59,666 nt of DNA from Lachnospiraceae bacterium (GTDB taxonomy: Bacteria > Bacillota > Clostridia > Lachnospirales > Lachnospiraceae): the NCBI GenBank assembly GCA_024683645.1, contig JAIKYA010000193.1, forward strand, positions 1-59,666, in the 5' to 3' direction. The notes under the pieces were generated by a model. That model was given only the letters and a program-made list of their open reading frames with translations, searched no databases and was not told the origin of the DNA. The position numbers and the translations under genes are program-made. Positions 48,846 through 58,706 of the stretch are shown one piece after another. How positions within the stretch are numbered: the first letter of the stretch is position 1; each line of letters begins with the position of its first letter.

Positions 48846-49965
48846 AAGCGAAAAGACGGAAAAGACACTGAAAAAGCTTAAGTCAGGCGCATTTTATCTC
48901 GGGCTGGTCTGTGAGCTTTTGGTATCTCCGTCCGGTTTTGCGTCACTTGGGCTTACGAATCAGATACTGATAGCGGCAGGCATAGCCTTACTGCTTCTGG
49001 CAGCTGTGCTGGATATGGACATAAAAAAAGATCTGCCTCTGTACTCTGCTGTATTTGCATTCTCGGGGATATTCTTACTGCTTACGCATTCTGCCCTGAT
49101 GCTTAGGCTTTCGCTGGTACTGCTTGCGGGGCGGGATGAGTGCGCGGAAAAGGTGATGAAGCTGTATTTTTACGGAACGGCACTGCTTACCGCAGGCATA
49201 CTTATCAGGGCGCTTGCCGGTGTGGGGGGAGAGATATTTGTGGTCGATAATTTCCGGCATACGCAGGAGCGGCGCTTCATGTTCGGCTTTGTCCACCCCA
49301 ATGCGTTCAGTTTTTTCTGGTTCAGGCTTTTCATCATGTGGATATATCTGTATGGCATGAAGATAAAAGGAAGGTTTCTGGGACTGGGAGCTGTGGTATT
49401 TGCACTTCCCTTTGTGCTTGCATCTTCAAAGATGGGGATAGCGATATTTGTATATATACTGGCGGGAGTGATCTTTTTAAGACTCGATAAAAACGAAAAA
49501 CACCGGCTGGTATATCACAGAGCACAGCAGTTTATCGCTGCGGCAGTGATACTTTTTATACTTTCGTTTTTATTCATACCATATCCCGAAAACCATGCAG
49601 GAAAGGTCGAGAATGCCTGGGATGCGCTTAATGAGATCACTACGGGAAGATTCGAGATAGCAAGGGATGCTCTGAAGAGCAACGAGATAAAGCTCTTCGG
49701 CAACAGGACCGTGGAGGAAGCTACAGAAGTCGGATATGTCAATACTCTTCTGAGGGAGGGAGTGATCTTTACGGCGCTCTATCTGCTGCTTGTTTTCCTG
49801 CGATGGATGGGAGCGGTGAAAAAGAAGGAGAATGAAACATCGCTATTGATCTGCGGATTTATGCTGTATTCGGTGGCGGAAGCCTTTATCCCCTATTTTA
49901 ACAAAAACGGGGTATTCATTACCATGCTCGGAGTGAGTGGAAAAGATGAAAAAGATAAAGATTGA
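48835..49965 (+). CDS. O-antigen polymerase-like (Wzy) membrane protein
   Basis: Hydrophobic; RRFMFGFVHPNAFSFFWFRLF...VLASSKMGIAIFVYI...ATEVGYVNTLLREGVIFTALYLLLVF. Confidence 0.7.
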   Translation: MKDRSEKTEKTLKKLKSGAFYLGLVCELLVSPSGFASLGLTNQILIAAGIALLLLAAVLDMDIKKDLPLYSAVFAFSGIFLLLTHSALMLRLSLVLLAGRDECAEKVMKLYFYGTALLTAGILIRALAGVGGEIFVVDNFRHTQERRFMFGFVHPNAFSFFWFRLFIMWIYLYGMKIKGRFLGLGAVVFALPFVLASSKMGIAIFVYILAGVIFLRLDKNEKHRLVYHRAQQFIAAAVILFILSFLFIPYPENHAGKVENAWDALNEITTGRFEIARDALKSNEIKLFGNRTVEEATEVGYVNTLLREGVIFTALYLLLVFLRWMGAVKKKENETSLLICGFMLYSVAEAFIPYFNKNGVFITMLGVSGKDEKDKD

Positions 49966-50932
49966 TTTTGTGGATTTCTGGAAGGATCTGGATAAAGAGG
50001 ATAATTATTTCATAAACCGGCTGCGGCGCTATTATGATGTGGAAGTGTCCGAAGATGCACCGGTGATCTTTGCGTCCTGCTTCGGGGACCGGGCCTACGA
50101 TATGGAGGATAAGGTAAAGATATGCTTCACGGGAGAGAACTACATTCCGGATCTGAACATCTATGATTATGTGATGGGCTTTTCCCATATGAGCTTCGGC
50201 GACAGGTATCTGCGTCTTCCGCTGTATGCCCTGTATACAGAGCGGATAAAGGAGGCGATGGATAAGCATACGAAGCCTGATGCATACTATCTTTCAAAAA
50301 AGAAATTCTGCAACCGTGTGGTTTCCAATCCGGACAGCCATCCGATGAGAGAGAGCCTGTATGAAAAACTGTCCCGATACAAAAAGGTGGACTCCGGAGG
50401 AAGATATAAGAATAATGTCGGCGGAGCCGTAGCGGATAAGATGGCCTTTGAGAGGGACTATCGTTTCACTCTGGCTTTTGAGAATACTTCAACGCCGGGG
50501 TATGTGACAGAAAAGATACTGGAGGCTTTCGCAGGGGATACGGTCCCCATATACTGGGGAGATCCGCTGATCGCAGACGAGTTCAATCCGGATGCCTTCA
50601 TAAACTGTATGGAATATGACAGTGAGGAAGACATCATAAAGCGGATAAAGGAAGTTGAAGAGGATGAGCAGCAGTATCTTAAGCTGATGAAGGCGCCGAT
50701 GTTCAGAGAGGAGTCGGCGGCTGCACGGATACTTAAGGAAGACTATGCCGATGCTTTCCTGCGAAACATCTTTGACAGGGAGCCGGCGGATGCATTCAGG
50801 TGCAGCAGGATGTACTATGGGCGAGAGTACCGAAAGAAGATGAAGAACGCCATACACTTACGGAGGACCCTGGATGTGTTTTACAAGCCGGTGCACCAGA
50901 TAGGCAAATGGATAAAGCAGGGAAAGTCCTGA
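49946..50932 (+). CDS. Family 10 glycosyltransferase (alpha-1,3/4-fucosyltransferase-like)
   Basis: CFTGENYIPDLNIYDYVMGFSHMSFGDRYLRLP; CNRVVSNPDSHPMRESLYEKLSRYKKVDSGGRYKNNVGG; FTLAFENTSTPGYVTEKILEAFAGDTVPIYWGDP, the GT10 C-terminal signature. Confidence 0.92.
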   Translation: MKKIKIDFVDFWKDLDKEDNYFINRLRRYYDVEVSEDAPVIFASCFGDRAYDMEDKVKICFTGENYIPDLNIYDYVMGFSHMSFGDRYLRLPLYALYTERIKEAMDKHTKPDAYYLSKKKFCNRVVSNPDSHPMRESLYEKLSRYKKVDSGGRYKNNVGGAVADKMAFERDYRFTLAFENTSTPGYVTEKILEAFAGDTVPIYWGDPLIADEFNPDAFINCMEYDSEEDIIKRIKEVEEDEQQYLKLMKAPMFREESAAARILKEDYADAFLRNIFDREPADAFRCSRMYYGREYRKKMKNAIHLRRTLDVFYKPVHQIGKWIKQGKS

Positions 50933-50935
50933 AAT

Positions 50936-50964
50936 TTGCCGAAACAGTGCTGAAATGGTATAAT
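50936..50964 (+). promoter_or_regulatory. Putative promoter: TTGCCG-17-TATAAT with extended -10 TGG
   Basis: TTGCCG 50936-50941, 17-bp spacer, TGG-TATAAT (consensus -10 at 50959-50964), directly before ATG 50973. Confidence 0.6.
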
Positions 50965-50972
50965 AATACTTT

Positions 50973-51965
50973 ATGACAAAAGAAAGTACGAAAATAAGCG
51001 TGCTCATCACGACATATAACCTGGAAAAATATATAAGACAGACACTGGACAGTGTTGTGAGCCAGGAATATGACAGTTTTGAAGTGCTGGTGGGGGATGA
51101 CGGCTCTGCGGACGATACGGTTGCGGTCGTGAGGGAATATGCCGGAAAACATCCCGGACTCATACGGATATTTGAGCGTGAGCGCGAAGAAGGAAAGGCA
51201 TATTCACCGATAGAGCGGGCCTCCGCAAACAGGATAATGCTTCTTAAGGAAGCGGCGGGAGAGTATGTCAGCTTTCTTGACGGTGATGATTTCTATACCG
51301 ATAAACTGAGGCTTAAGAAACTGGCGGATGTACTGGATGATCCGGCTAATGCGGACTGTTCGATGGCGGCGCACAATCTGAACCTTTACTATGAAGACGG
51401 CAGCACACATCCTCTCTGCAGTGCAGGGAAGGAAAGAAAGATAAGCCTGGATGAGTACTGGAAGCTGATGTTTCTGCAGAGCGGGGCTCTGATGTTTCGA
51501 AAGGGCGATATCTCCGATCTTGATGAGGGGACGCTTAAGTATGATTATGATGATAATCTGATAACTTTCAGACAGTTCATGAGAGGAAAAATGTATTATA
51601 TTCCCGACTGTCTGGCTTCATACAGGCAGCTGGAAGGCTCGTCCTGGAACAGCATGGATGCGGCGGAGCAGGCATATGTCAATCTGATAAGCATGGGCAT
51701 GGAAAAGGCCGTGGGACCGCAATACGAAAGACTGATAAACATAAGACATTATCCCGACATGCTGGCAGCCAGGAAGGACGGAAATGCGCTTTCGCCGGAG
51801 AAAAGGGAAAGCTACGCAAAGCGGGCGGAAGCTTTGGGACTAACGGAGAGTGCGCGTCTCATAGGAAGCGGAGAGGGACTTGACGGACTGATAGCCGCTT
51901 CGAGGGGCGGATACTATATGGCCAGATGCCAAAGGGCGCTTAAGAAACTGGCCGGGAGATATTAA
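50973..51965 (+). CDS. Family 2 glycosyltransferase
   Basis: KISVLITTYNLEKYIRQTLDSVVSQEYDSFEVLVGDDGSADDTVAVV...VSFLDGDDFY. Confidence 0.92.
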   Translation: MTKESTKISVLITTYNLEKYIRQTLDSVVSQEYDSFEVLVGDDGSADDTVAVVREYAGKHPGLIRIFEREREEGKAYSPIERASANRIMLLKEAAGEYVSFLDGDDFYTDKLRLKKLADVLDDPANADCSMAAHNLNLYYEDGSTHPLCSAGKERKISLDEYWKLMFLQSGALMFRKGDISDLDEGTLKYDYDDNLITFRQFMRGKMYYIPDCLASYRQLEGSSWNSMDAAEQAYVNLISMGMEKAVGPQYERLINIRHYPDMLAARKDGNALSPEKRESYAKRAEALGLTESARLIGSGEGLDGLIAASRGGYYMARCQRALKKLAGRY

Positions 51966-51966
51966 A

Positions 51967-53388
51967 GTGAATTCCATATACAGAAAAAGCCGTGTGGTAA
52001 CGACATATTCCCTTATACTGATCGACCTTCTGGTGGTAGTGGCATCTTATTGTATTGCGCTCATCGTAAGATTTCATTCGCTTTCAACGGTCGATAACGA
52101 GTCGACCCATCTTATCTTCGGTATACTGCTTGTGGCACTTTCCCTTCTTTATTCCATCGGAACGGACTGGAACAGGGACTTTTTTATCAGAGGATATTAC
52201 AGGGAGTTTGTAGCGGATCTGAAGCATGTTGTCGTTATAGTTCTCAGCGGTGTTGTCATACTTTATCTTGGGAAATCGGTATCGGTCATGAACCGTCTGG
52301 TTGTAGGCGTATTTATGGTGATCGAACTGATCATGATGTATGCTGTTCATCTTGCATTTAAAAACTTCATGCTGGTCTTTTACAAGAAAAGCATCAACAG
52401 CGACAAGCTGATGGTCGTGACTACTTCCGACAGGGCCAGAAAAGTCATAGAGCAGATAAATGCACATAAAGACTGGAATTATGAACTGACCTGTGCTGCT
52501 GTGCTTGATAAGGATATGAGGGGGAGCATGATAGACGGGATCGAAGTGGTGTCGGATTCCGCCAATCTTATAGACACTGCGACCCAGAGGATGCTGGACC
52601 GGGTGTTTATCTCGCTTCCGATCGAGCGTATAGGCGAAGTAAGGGACATGATACTTGAGTTCGAAGCCATGGGTATACTCTGTCACTATGATATAGAGAT
52701 GGAGGAGCTGGGCCTTGAAGGAAAGGAGGCCGGCAGTTTCGCGGGCTTCTCGGTGCTGTCTTTTTCGCTTCAGAACATGGACTACAGGAGACTTCTGATA
52801 AAGAGGCTTGTGGATATAATCGGCAGTATATTCGGCATGTTTATAACGGCGATACTCTTTATATTTGTGGCGCCGGCCATTAAACTCGAATCAAAAGGTC
52901 CCGTGATCTTTAAGCAGGAAAGGATAGGCAAAAACGGAAGACATTTCATGATATACAAATTCCGTTCCATGTATCAGGATGCCGAAAAGCGGCTAAACGA
53001 ACTGAAGGAAAAAAATGAGATGCAGGGACTCATGTTCAAAATGGAGGATGATCCAAGGATCACAAAAGTCGGACGCTTTCTCAGGAAGACCAGCATAGAT
53101 GAGTTTCCGCAGTTTTTCAATGTATTTAAGGGTGACATGAGTCTGGTGGGGACCAGACCGCCCACAGTCAGCGAGTTCGAGCAGTACAATGTTCACTACA
53201 GGAGAAGACTGTCGATAACACCGGGACTTACCGGACTGTGGCAGGTGAGCGGCAGGAGCGATATCACGGACTTTGAAGAGGTGGTAAAGCTCGATCTTGA
53301 GTATATCGATCACTGGTCGCTTTCCCTGGATGCCAAGCTTCTGATACAGACGGTCGGAGTGGTATTGTTCAGAAAGGGGTCAAAATGA
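51967..53388 (+). CDS. Polyprenyl-phosphate glycosyl-1-phosphate transferase (WbaP/WcaJ/CpsE type), initiating enzyme
   Basis: N-terminal TM bundle plus CoA-binding-like region; VFKQERIGKNGRHFMIYKFRSMYQDAE...GRFLRKTSIDEFPQFFNVFKGDMSLVGTRPPTVSEF...TPGLTGLWQVSGRS. Confidence 0.95.
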   Translation: MNSIYRKSRVVTTYSLILIDLLVVVASYCIALIVRFHSLSTVDNESTHLIFGILLVALSLLYSIGTDWNRDFFIRGYYREFVADLKHVVVIVLSGVVILYLGKSVSVMNRLVVGVFMVIELIMMYAVHLAFKNFMLVFYKKSINSDKLMVVTTSDRARKVIEQINAHKDWNYELTCAAVLDKDMRGSMIDGIEVVSDSANLIDTATQRMLDRVFISLPIERIGEVRDMILEFEAMGILCHYDIEMEELGLEGKEAGSFAGFSVLSFSLQNMDYRRLLIKRLVDIIGSIFGMFITAILFIFVAPAIKLESKGPVIFKQERIGKNGRHFMIYKFRSMYQDAEKRLNELKEKNEMQGLMFKMEDDPRITKVGRFLRKTSIDEFPQFFNVFKGDMSLVGTRPPTVSEFEQYNVHYRRRLSITPGLTGLWQVSGRSDITDFEEVVKLDLEYIDHWSLSLDAKLLIQTVGVVLFRKGSK

Positions 53389-54299
53389 ATAAAAAGGCTT
53401 TTGATATACCTGTTACGCTCATCTTCTTCAACAGGCCGGACACCACTGCGAGGGTCTTTGAAAAGATAAAGGCGGCGGCGCCCGAAAAGCTCTATCTTGT
53501 TTCGGATGCACCGAGATCGGGAAATGCGGATGATGAAAAAAAAGTGTCGGAATGCCGAAGGCTTGTTGAGGATGGAATCGACTGGCATTGCGAAGTCGTA
53601 AAGCTTTATGCCGATACAAATATGGGCTGTAAGCGCAGGGTATATACCGGGATTGGCGAGGTACTGAAAAAAGAAGAATGGACGGTCATACTCGAAGATG
53701 ACGTGGTCCCCAGTGAGGACTTTTTCCCGTTCTGCAGGGAGATGCTGATACGGTACAGAGACGACAGGCGCGTGATGATGGTGTCGGGCACAAATCTGGT
53801 AAAGCACAGGATGAAGGGCCCGTACTGTTTCTCATGTTTTTCAAGTATCTGGGGCTGGGCTACCTGGGCGAGAGCCTGGGAGAAATACGATCCCGATGTG
53901 ACAGACTGGCCGGAGCTAAAGCAGAGCGGCTTTATGAAAGGGATACAGGGCGGAGGTTTCGCTTATCTGTTTTTAAAGAACAATATAGAACAGGTTTATA
54001 CAAAGAAGAAAGATACCTGGGATATACAGTGGGATTACTGTCGTCATAAAAATCACGGCCTCGGCATAGTGCCTGCCGTGAACATGATAGACAATATAGG
54101 CTTCGGACGTGAGGATGCAACACATACCACCTGGGATGCAACGGAAGATTTTTCCTACGGTAGGATGAAATTCCCTTTGGATTTTGTGCCTGTCAGCCGC
54201 GATGAAAAGTATGACCGCTCTTACATACGCAAATATTTCGGCTGGCGTAAACTTGTTGATTATGTAATGAAAAGAGTGAGGAAGCATCTCGGCTCTTAA
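53385..54299 (+). CDS. GT-A type glycosyltransferase (HlpA-like annotation family)
   Basis: IPVTLIFFNRPDTTARVFEKIKAAAPEKLYLVSDAPR...GCKRRVYTGIGEVLKKEEWTVILEDDVVPSEDFFPFC...SSIWGWATWARAWEKYD. Confidence 0.75.
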   Translation: MNKKAFDIPVTLIFFNRPDTTARVFEKIKAAAPEKLYLVSDAPRSGNADDEKKVSECRRLVEDGIDWHCEVVKLYADTNMGCKRRVYTGIGEVLKKEEWTVILEDDVVPSEDFFPFCREMLIRYRDDRRVMMVSGTNLVKHRMKGPYCFSCFSSIWGWATWARAWEKYDPDVTDWPELKQSGFMKGIQGGGFAYLFLKNNIEQVYTKKKDTWDIQWDYCRHKNHGLGIVPAVNMIDNIGFGREDATHTTWDATEDFSYGRMKFPLDFVPVSRDEKYDRSYIRKYFGWRKLVDYVMKRVRKHLGS

Positions 54300-54345
54300 G
54301 AACAGAGAAGAGCGGCCGCAGTAAGCAGAGTGCGCGGGGGGAAAA

Positions 54346-54822
54346 ATGAAAACTATCAGTGCGGATAATACAGATCTTATAGTATATGATTTCGACGGTG
54401 TGATGACGGACAACCGCGTGAGCGTCGATCAGGACGGTAAGGAGAGTGTGTGCGTGAACCGTTCGGACGGCTACGGTGTGGGGATGATCAGAAAATGCGG
54501 CATACCCCAGATCATAATCTCTACGGAAAAGAACCCCGTAGTTGAGAGAAGAGCCGAGAAGCTGTCCCTCCCGGTCATCCATGACGTGGCTGATAAGGCA
54601 GAGATACTGAAAGCCTATCTGGACAGGGAAGGTATAGATCCCGGGAGAGTGCTGTATGTAGGAAACGATCTGAACGACAGGGAGGCTATGCTTCTGTGCG
54701 GCATAAAATGCGCGCCGGCGGATGCGGAGCCTGCGATACTGAAAATTGCTGATGTGATATTTGAGAGAAAGGGCGGCTATGGCGTGGTAAGGGAACTGGC
54801 GGCCCATATCTGCGGAGAATGA
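54346..54822 (+). CDS. KdsC/YrbI-family HAD phosphatase
   Basis: TDLIVYDFDGVMTDNRVSVDQDGKESVCVNRSDGYGVGMIRKCGI...ISTEKNPVVERRAEKL...YVGNDLNDREAM. Confidence 0.87.
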   Translation: MKTISADNTDLIVYDFDGVMTDNRVSVDQDGKESVCVNRSDGYGVGMIRKCGIPQIIISTEKNPVVERRAEKLSLPVIHDVADKAEILKAYLDREGIDPGRVLYVGNDLNDREAMLLCGIKCAPADAEPAILKIADVIFERKGGYGVVRELAAHICGE

Positions 54823-54823
54823 G

Positions 54824-55642
54824 ATGGCATATTTTACTATCATAACTCCGACCTGGAATCAGGCGGAATACATTGAGGATACGATAAAGTCAGTCCTTGA
54901 ACAGCGCTTTGAGGATTTTGAATACTATATCATCGACAACTGTTCCGATGACGGGACGGAGGATATAGTGAGGAGCTATGCCGAAAAGGATAAGAGGATA
55001 AAGTATATACGGGAGCCGGATAAGGGACAGGCGGAGGCGATCAATAAAGGCCTGCGCGCTGCTTCGGGTGAAGTGGTATGCTGGATCAATTCGGACGATT
55101 TCTATTTTGACCGTTATGTGCTGGAAAATGTAGCGGCGTATTTTAAACGATATCCCAAGGCGGGAGTGGTAGCCGGAGATGCCTGGTACTGTGACCGTGA
55201 AAAGAATCTGACGGAGTATAACGAGTCCGACAGGGGAGTGGGCAAGAAGATGCTGCGCAGATGGTACTACATCGTGCAGCCGGCAGTATTCTGGAAAAAC
55301 CATGGTGTGCTGCTTGACGAAAGCTATACCTATGCTTTTGACTGGAAGTTTTTTATAGAACTCTTCGGTGAAGAAAAAGTGCTGTGGGCCCACGAGCCGT
55401 ACGCGGTATACCGCATGTATGAAGATAACAAGACAGGCTTGGATAATGCAAAACGCAAGAAAGAGATATGGCGGCTCCAGCAGGAACTCGGTGATTCGCG
55501 CCTGAATGTGGCCTGGTGCAGATATGTTTATAAGGCATATGAAAAGGCTGAAATGAAGAATAAGCCGGGGGCAAAAAAACGTATAGATTTCATGAGCAGA
55601 ATGCTCTTTCATTTAAGCGGCAGAAGGATAGCCAGTTTTTAG
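54824..55642 (+). CDS. Family 2 glycosyltransferase
   Basis: FTIITPTWNQAEYIEDTIKSVLEQRFEDFEYYIIDNCSDDGTEDIV...GQAEAINKGLRAASGEVVCWINSDDFY. Confidence 0.93.
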   Translation: MAYFTIITPTWNQAEYIEDTIKSVLEQRFEDFEYYIIDNCSDDGTEDIVRSYAEKDKRIKYIREPDKGQAEAINKGLRAASGEVVCWINSDDFYFDRYVLENVAAYFKRYPKAGVVAGDAWYCDREKNLTEYNESDRGVGKKMLRRWYYIVQPAVFWKNHGVLLDESYTYAFDWKFFIELFGEEKVLWAHEPYAVYRMYEDNKTGLDNAKRKKEIWRLQQELGDSRLNVAWCRYVYKAYEKAEMKNKPGAKKRIDFMSRMLFHLSGRRIASF

Positions 55643-55652
55643 AGGAAAGCTT

Positions 55653-56489
55653 ATGGAGATAAATAAGGTGGCAGTGCTCATGACCTGCCATGACAGAAAA
55701 GAAAAGACTCTCGCCTGTGTGAGGTCGCTCATAGAGGGGAACCGGACAAAACTCGTATTTGCGGTAACCGATGCGGGGAGCAGTGATAATACTCCTGAGG
55801 CCTTAAAGGAGCTCGCAACGGAGCTGTATGCAGACATAAGAGTGATAAGAAGAGGCAGCGAGCTGTACTGGAACGGCGGTATGAGAGTGTCACTTTCCTA
55901 TGCCTATCAGAAGCTTAAGGACGCTGATGCGATACTGATGGTAAATGATGATGTGCTGTTCTATCCGGGAGCAGTTGACAGGCTGGCGGAAAGAATGATA
56001 AAAACGGGGGCGGATGCGGTAGCCGGTGCCTGTGTTGATCAGGAAGGCAAGCAGAGTTACGGCGGAGTGCGCATGAAGTCAAAACATTTTGCAAGATTTG
56101 AGCTGATAGCACCCGGGGAAGAAGAGACATTATGTGATACCTTTAACTGCAACTGTGTGCTGGTGCAGTATGACTGCTTTACAGCCTGCGGTAATCTCGA
56201 TGCGGCATATGTACACAGCCTGGGAGATTATGATTACGGCATGAGGCTGAACAGATACGGGCGCAAGGTCGTCAATTCCGCGGAATACTGCGGGAAGTGC
56301 GATGACAACCCGGAAGAGGGAAGCTGGAAAGACAGGAAGCTGTCGAGGATAAAAAGACTGAAACTGAAAGAGAGCGCAAAAGGACTGCCGGCTTCGGACT
56401 GGTATCATTTCCTGGTGAAGAATTACGGCCTGCTGCCTGCGCTATACCACAGCATTACACCTTATTTAAGGATACTTATCGGAAAATAG
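55653..56489 (+). CDS. Family 2 glycosyltransferase (rhamnosyltransferase-like)
   Basis: VAVLMTCHDRKEKTLACVRSLIEGN...VTDAGSSDNTPEALKELA...LYWNGGMRVSLSYAYQKLKDADAILMVNDDVLFY. Confidence 0.88.
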   Translation: MEINKVAVLMTCHDRKEKTLACVRSLIEGNRTKLVFAVTDAGSSDNTPEALKELATELYADIRVIRRGSELYWNGGMRVSLSYAYQKLKDADAILMVNDDVLFYPGAVDRLAERMIKTGADAVAGACVDQEGKQSYGGVRMKSKHFARFELIAPGEEETLCDTFNCNCVLVQYDCFTACGNLDAAYVHSLGDYDYGMRLNRYGRKVVNSAEYCGKCDDNPEEGSWKDRKLSRIKRLKLKESAKGLPASDWYHFLVKNYGLLPALYHSITPYLRILIGK

Positions 56490-56501
56490 GAGGAAAACGA
56501 T

Positions 56502-57437
<936 letters not shown>

Positions 57438-57446
57438 CGGTAAAGA

Positions 57447-58706
57447 ATGCAGAAGCAGGGAAAAAAATTCATAAAGATCTTTGCTATCCTGCTGCTTATG
57501 GTAGTGGTTGCTTTTATCATATATTTCGCTGCACATCAGAGGAATTTTGCCTATGAGCACGGAGGGAGGATACTGAATCTTATCTCCGGTGCGATACACG
57601 GTGAGACACGCGGACTTGATCCGGAAAGAACCGATGTGCTTGATGTGGGAATGCGTATATGCATGCATATGGGCGAGTATATGCTGCTGGGAATAGCCGT
57701 GGGGCTGCTGTTCTCGGCATTCGGTATAAGAAGGCAGCTGCGCTTTATCTACGGTGTCATGCTGGGGAGCGCTTTTGCGGTAGTAGATGAGGTGATCCAG
57801 GCGCTGTCGCCTTCGAGAGACGGTGATATCATGGATATAATGTGCGACGTTGCGGGGACTGTGATAGCGGCGGCGTTTATTTTTATGTTCAGGAGCAGGA
57901 AATTCCTTAAGCCCTCAAAGCAGGTGGAGGCTACGGGCAGAAGAAAGTTCATGAGAGTAATGCTCGATGATGTGACTTTTGCCGAAGCCCTGGACCGTAT
58001 AATGAAGATGGCGGGCGAAGGCAGACATTACATAGTGACAGCCAATGTCGACCATATGATAAAGCTTGAAAAGGATGAAGAGTTTAAGGAAGTCTATGAC
58101 CATGCGGATCTGGCGGTATGTGACGGCACGCCGCTCAGATGGATAGGAGCATCTTTTGGCTGCCCCGTTAAAGAAAGGGTGACGGGAGCGGACCTCTTCC
58201 CCGCGGTATGCGAGAGAGCTGCGAGAGAGGGACGCAGGGTATTTCTGCTCGGAGGCCGTGAGGGTGTGGCCGAGAAGGCGAGGACTAAGATGGTTGCGAG
58301 ATTCCCGGGCCTTATCATAGCGGGTACCTGTGCACCGCCTTTTCATTTTGAGAAAGATCCGAAGGAGATGAAGAACATAATAAAGACCATCAATGCCGTG
58401 AAGCCCGATATCCTGATGGTCTGTGTCGGATCGCCGAAATCGGAAAAACTGATATATAAAAATATAGATAAACTCAATGTTCATATAGCCCTGCCCTTCG
58501 GAGCGGCGATAGATTTTGCGGCAGGTGAAGTGAAACGTGCTCCCGAATGGATGCGCCGCGGCGGACTCGAATGGTTCTTCCGTTTTATGCAGGAGCCGGG
58601 CAGATTGTTTAAAAGGTATTTTATCGAGGATATGAAGATCTTTTTCCTTGCACTGAAATATAAGCAGGATATGATCAGAGGATATGCGGATGAAGATAGC
58701 GATTGA
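57447..58706 (+). CDS. VanZ-like membrane domain fused to a WecG/TagA/CpsF (GT26) glycosyltransferase
   Basis: N-terminus HMGEYMLLGIAVGLL...DEVIQALSPSRDGDIMDIMCDVAGT (VanZ-like); C-terminus YIVTANVDHMIKLEKDEEFKEVYDHADLAVCDGTPLRWIG...ERVTGADLFPAVCERA...VGSPKSEKLIYKN (GT26). Confidence 0.87.
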   Translation: MQKQGKKFIKIFAILLLMVVVAFIIYFAAHQRNFAYEHGGRILNLISGAIHGETRGLDPERTDVLDVGMRICMHMGEYMLLGIAVGLLFSAFGIRRQLRFIYGVMLGSAFAVVDEVIQALSPSRDGDIMDIMCDVAGTVIAAAFIFMFRSRKFLKPSKQVEATGRRKFMRVMLDDVTFAEALDRIMKMAGEGRHYIVTANVDHMIKLEKDEEFKEVYDHADLAVCDGTPLRWIGASFGCPVKERVTGADLFPAVCERAAREGRRVFLLGGREGVAEKARTKMVARFPGLIIAGTCAPPFHFEKDPKEMKNIIKTINAVKPDILMVCVGSPKSEKLIYKNIDKLNVHIALPFGAAIDFAAGEVKRAPEWMRRGGLEWFFRFMQEPGRLFKRYFIEDMKIFFLALKYKQDMIRGYADEDSD

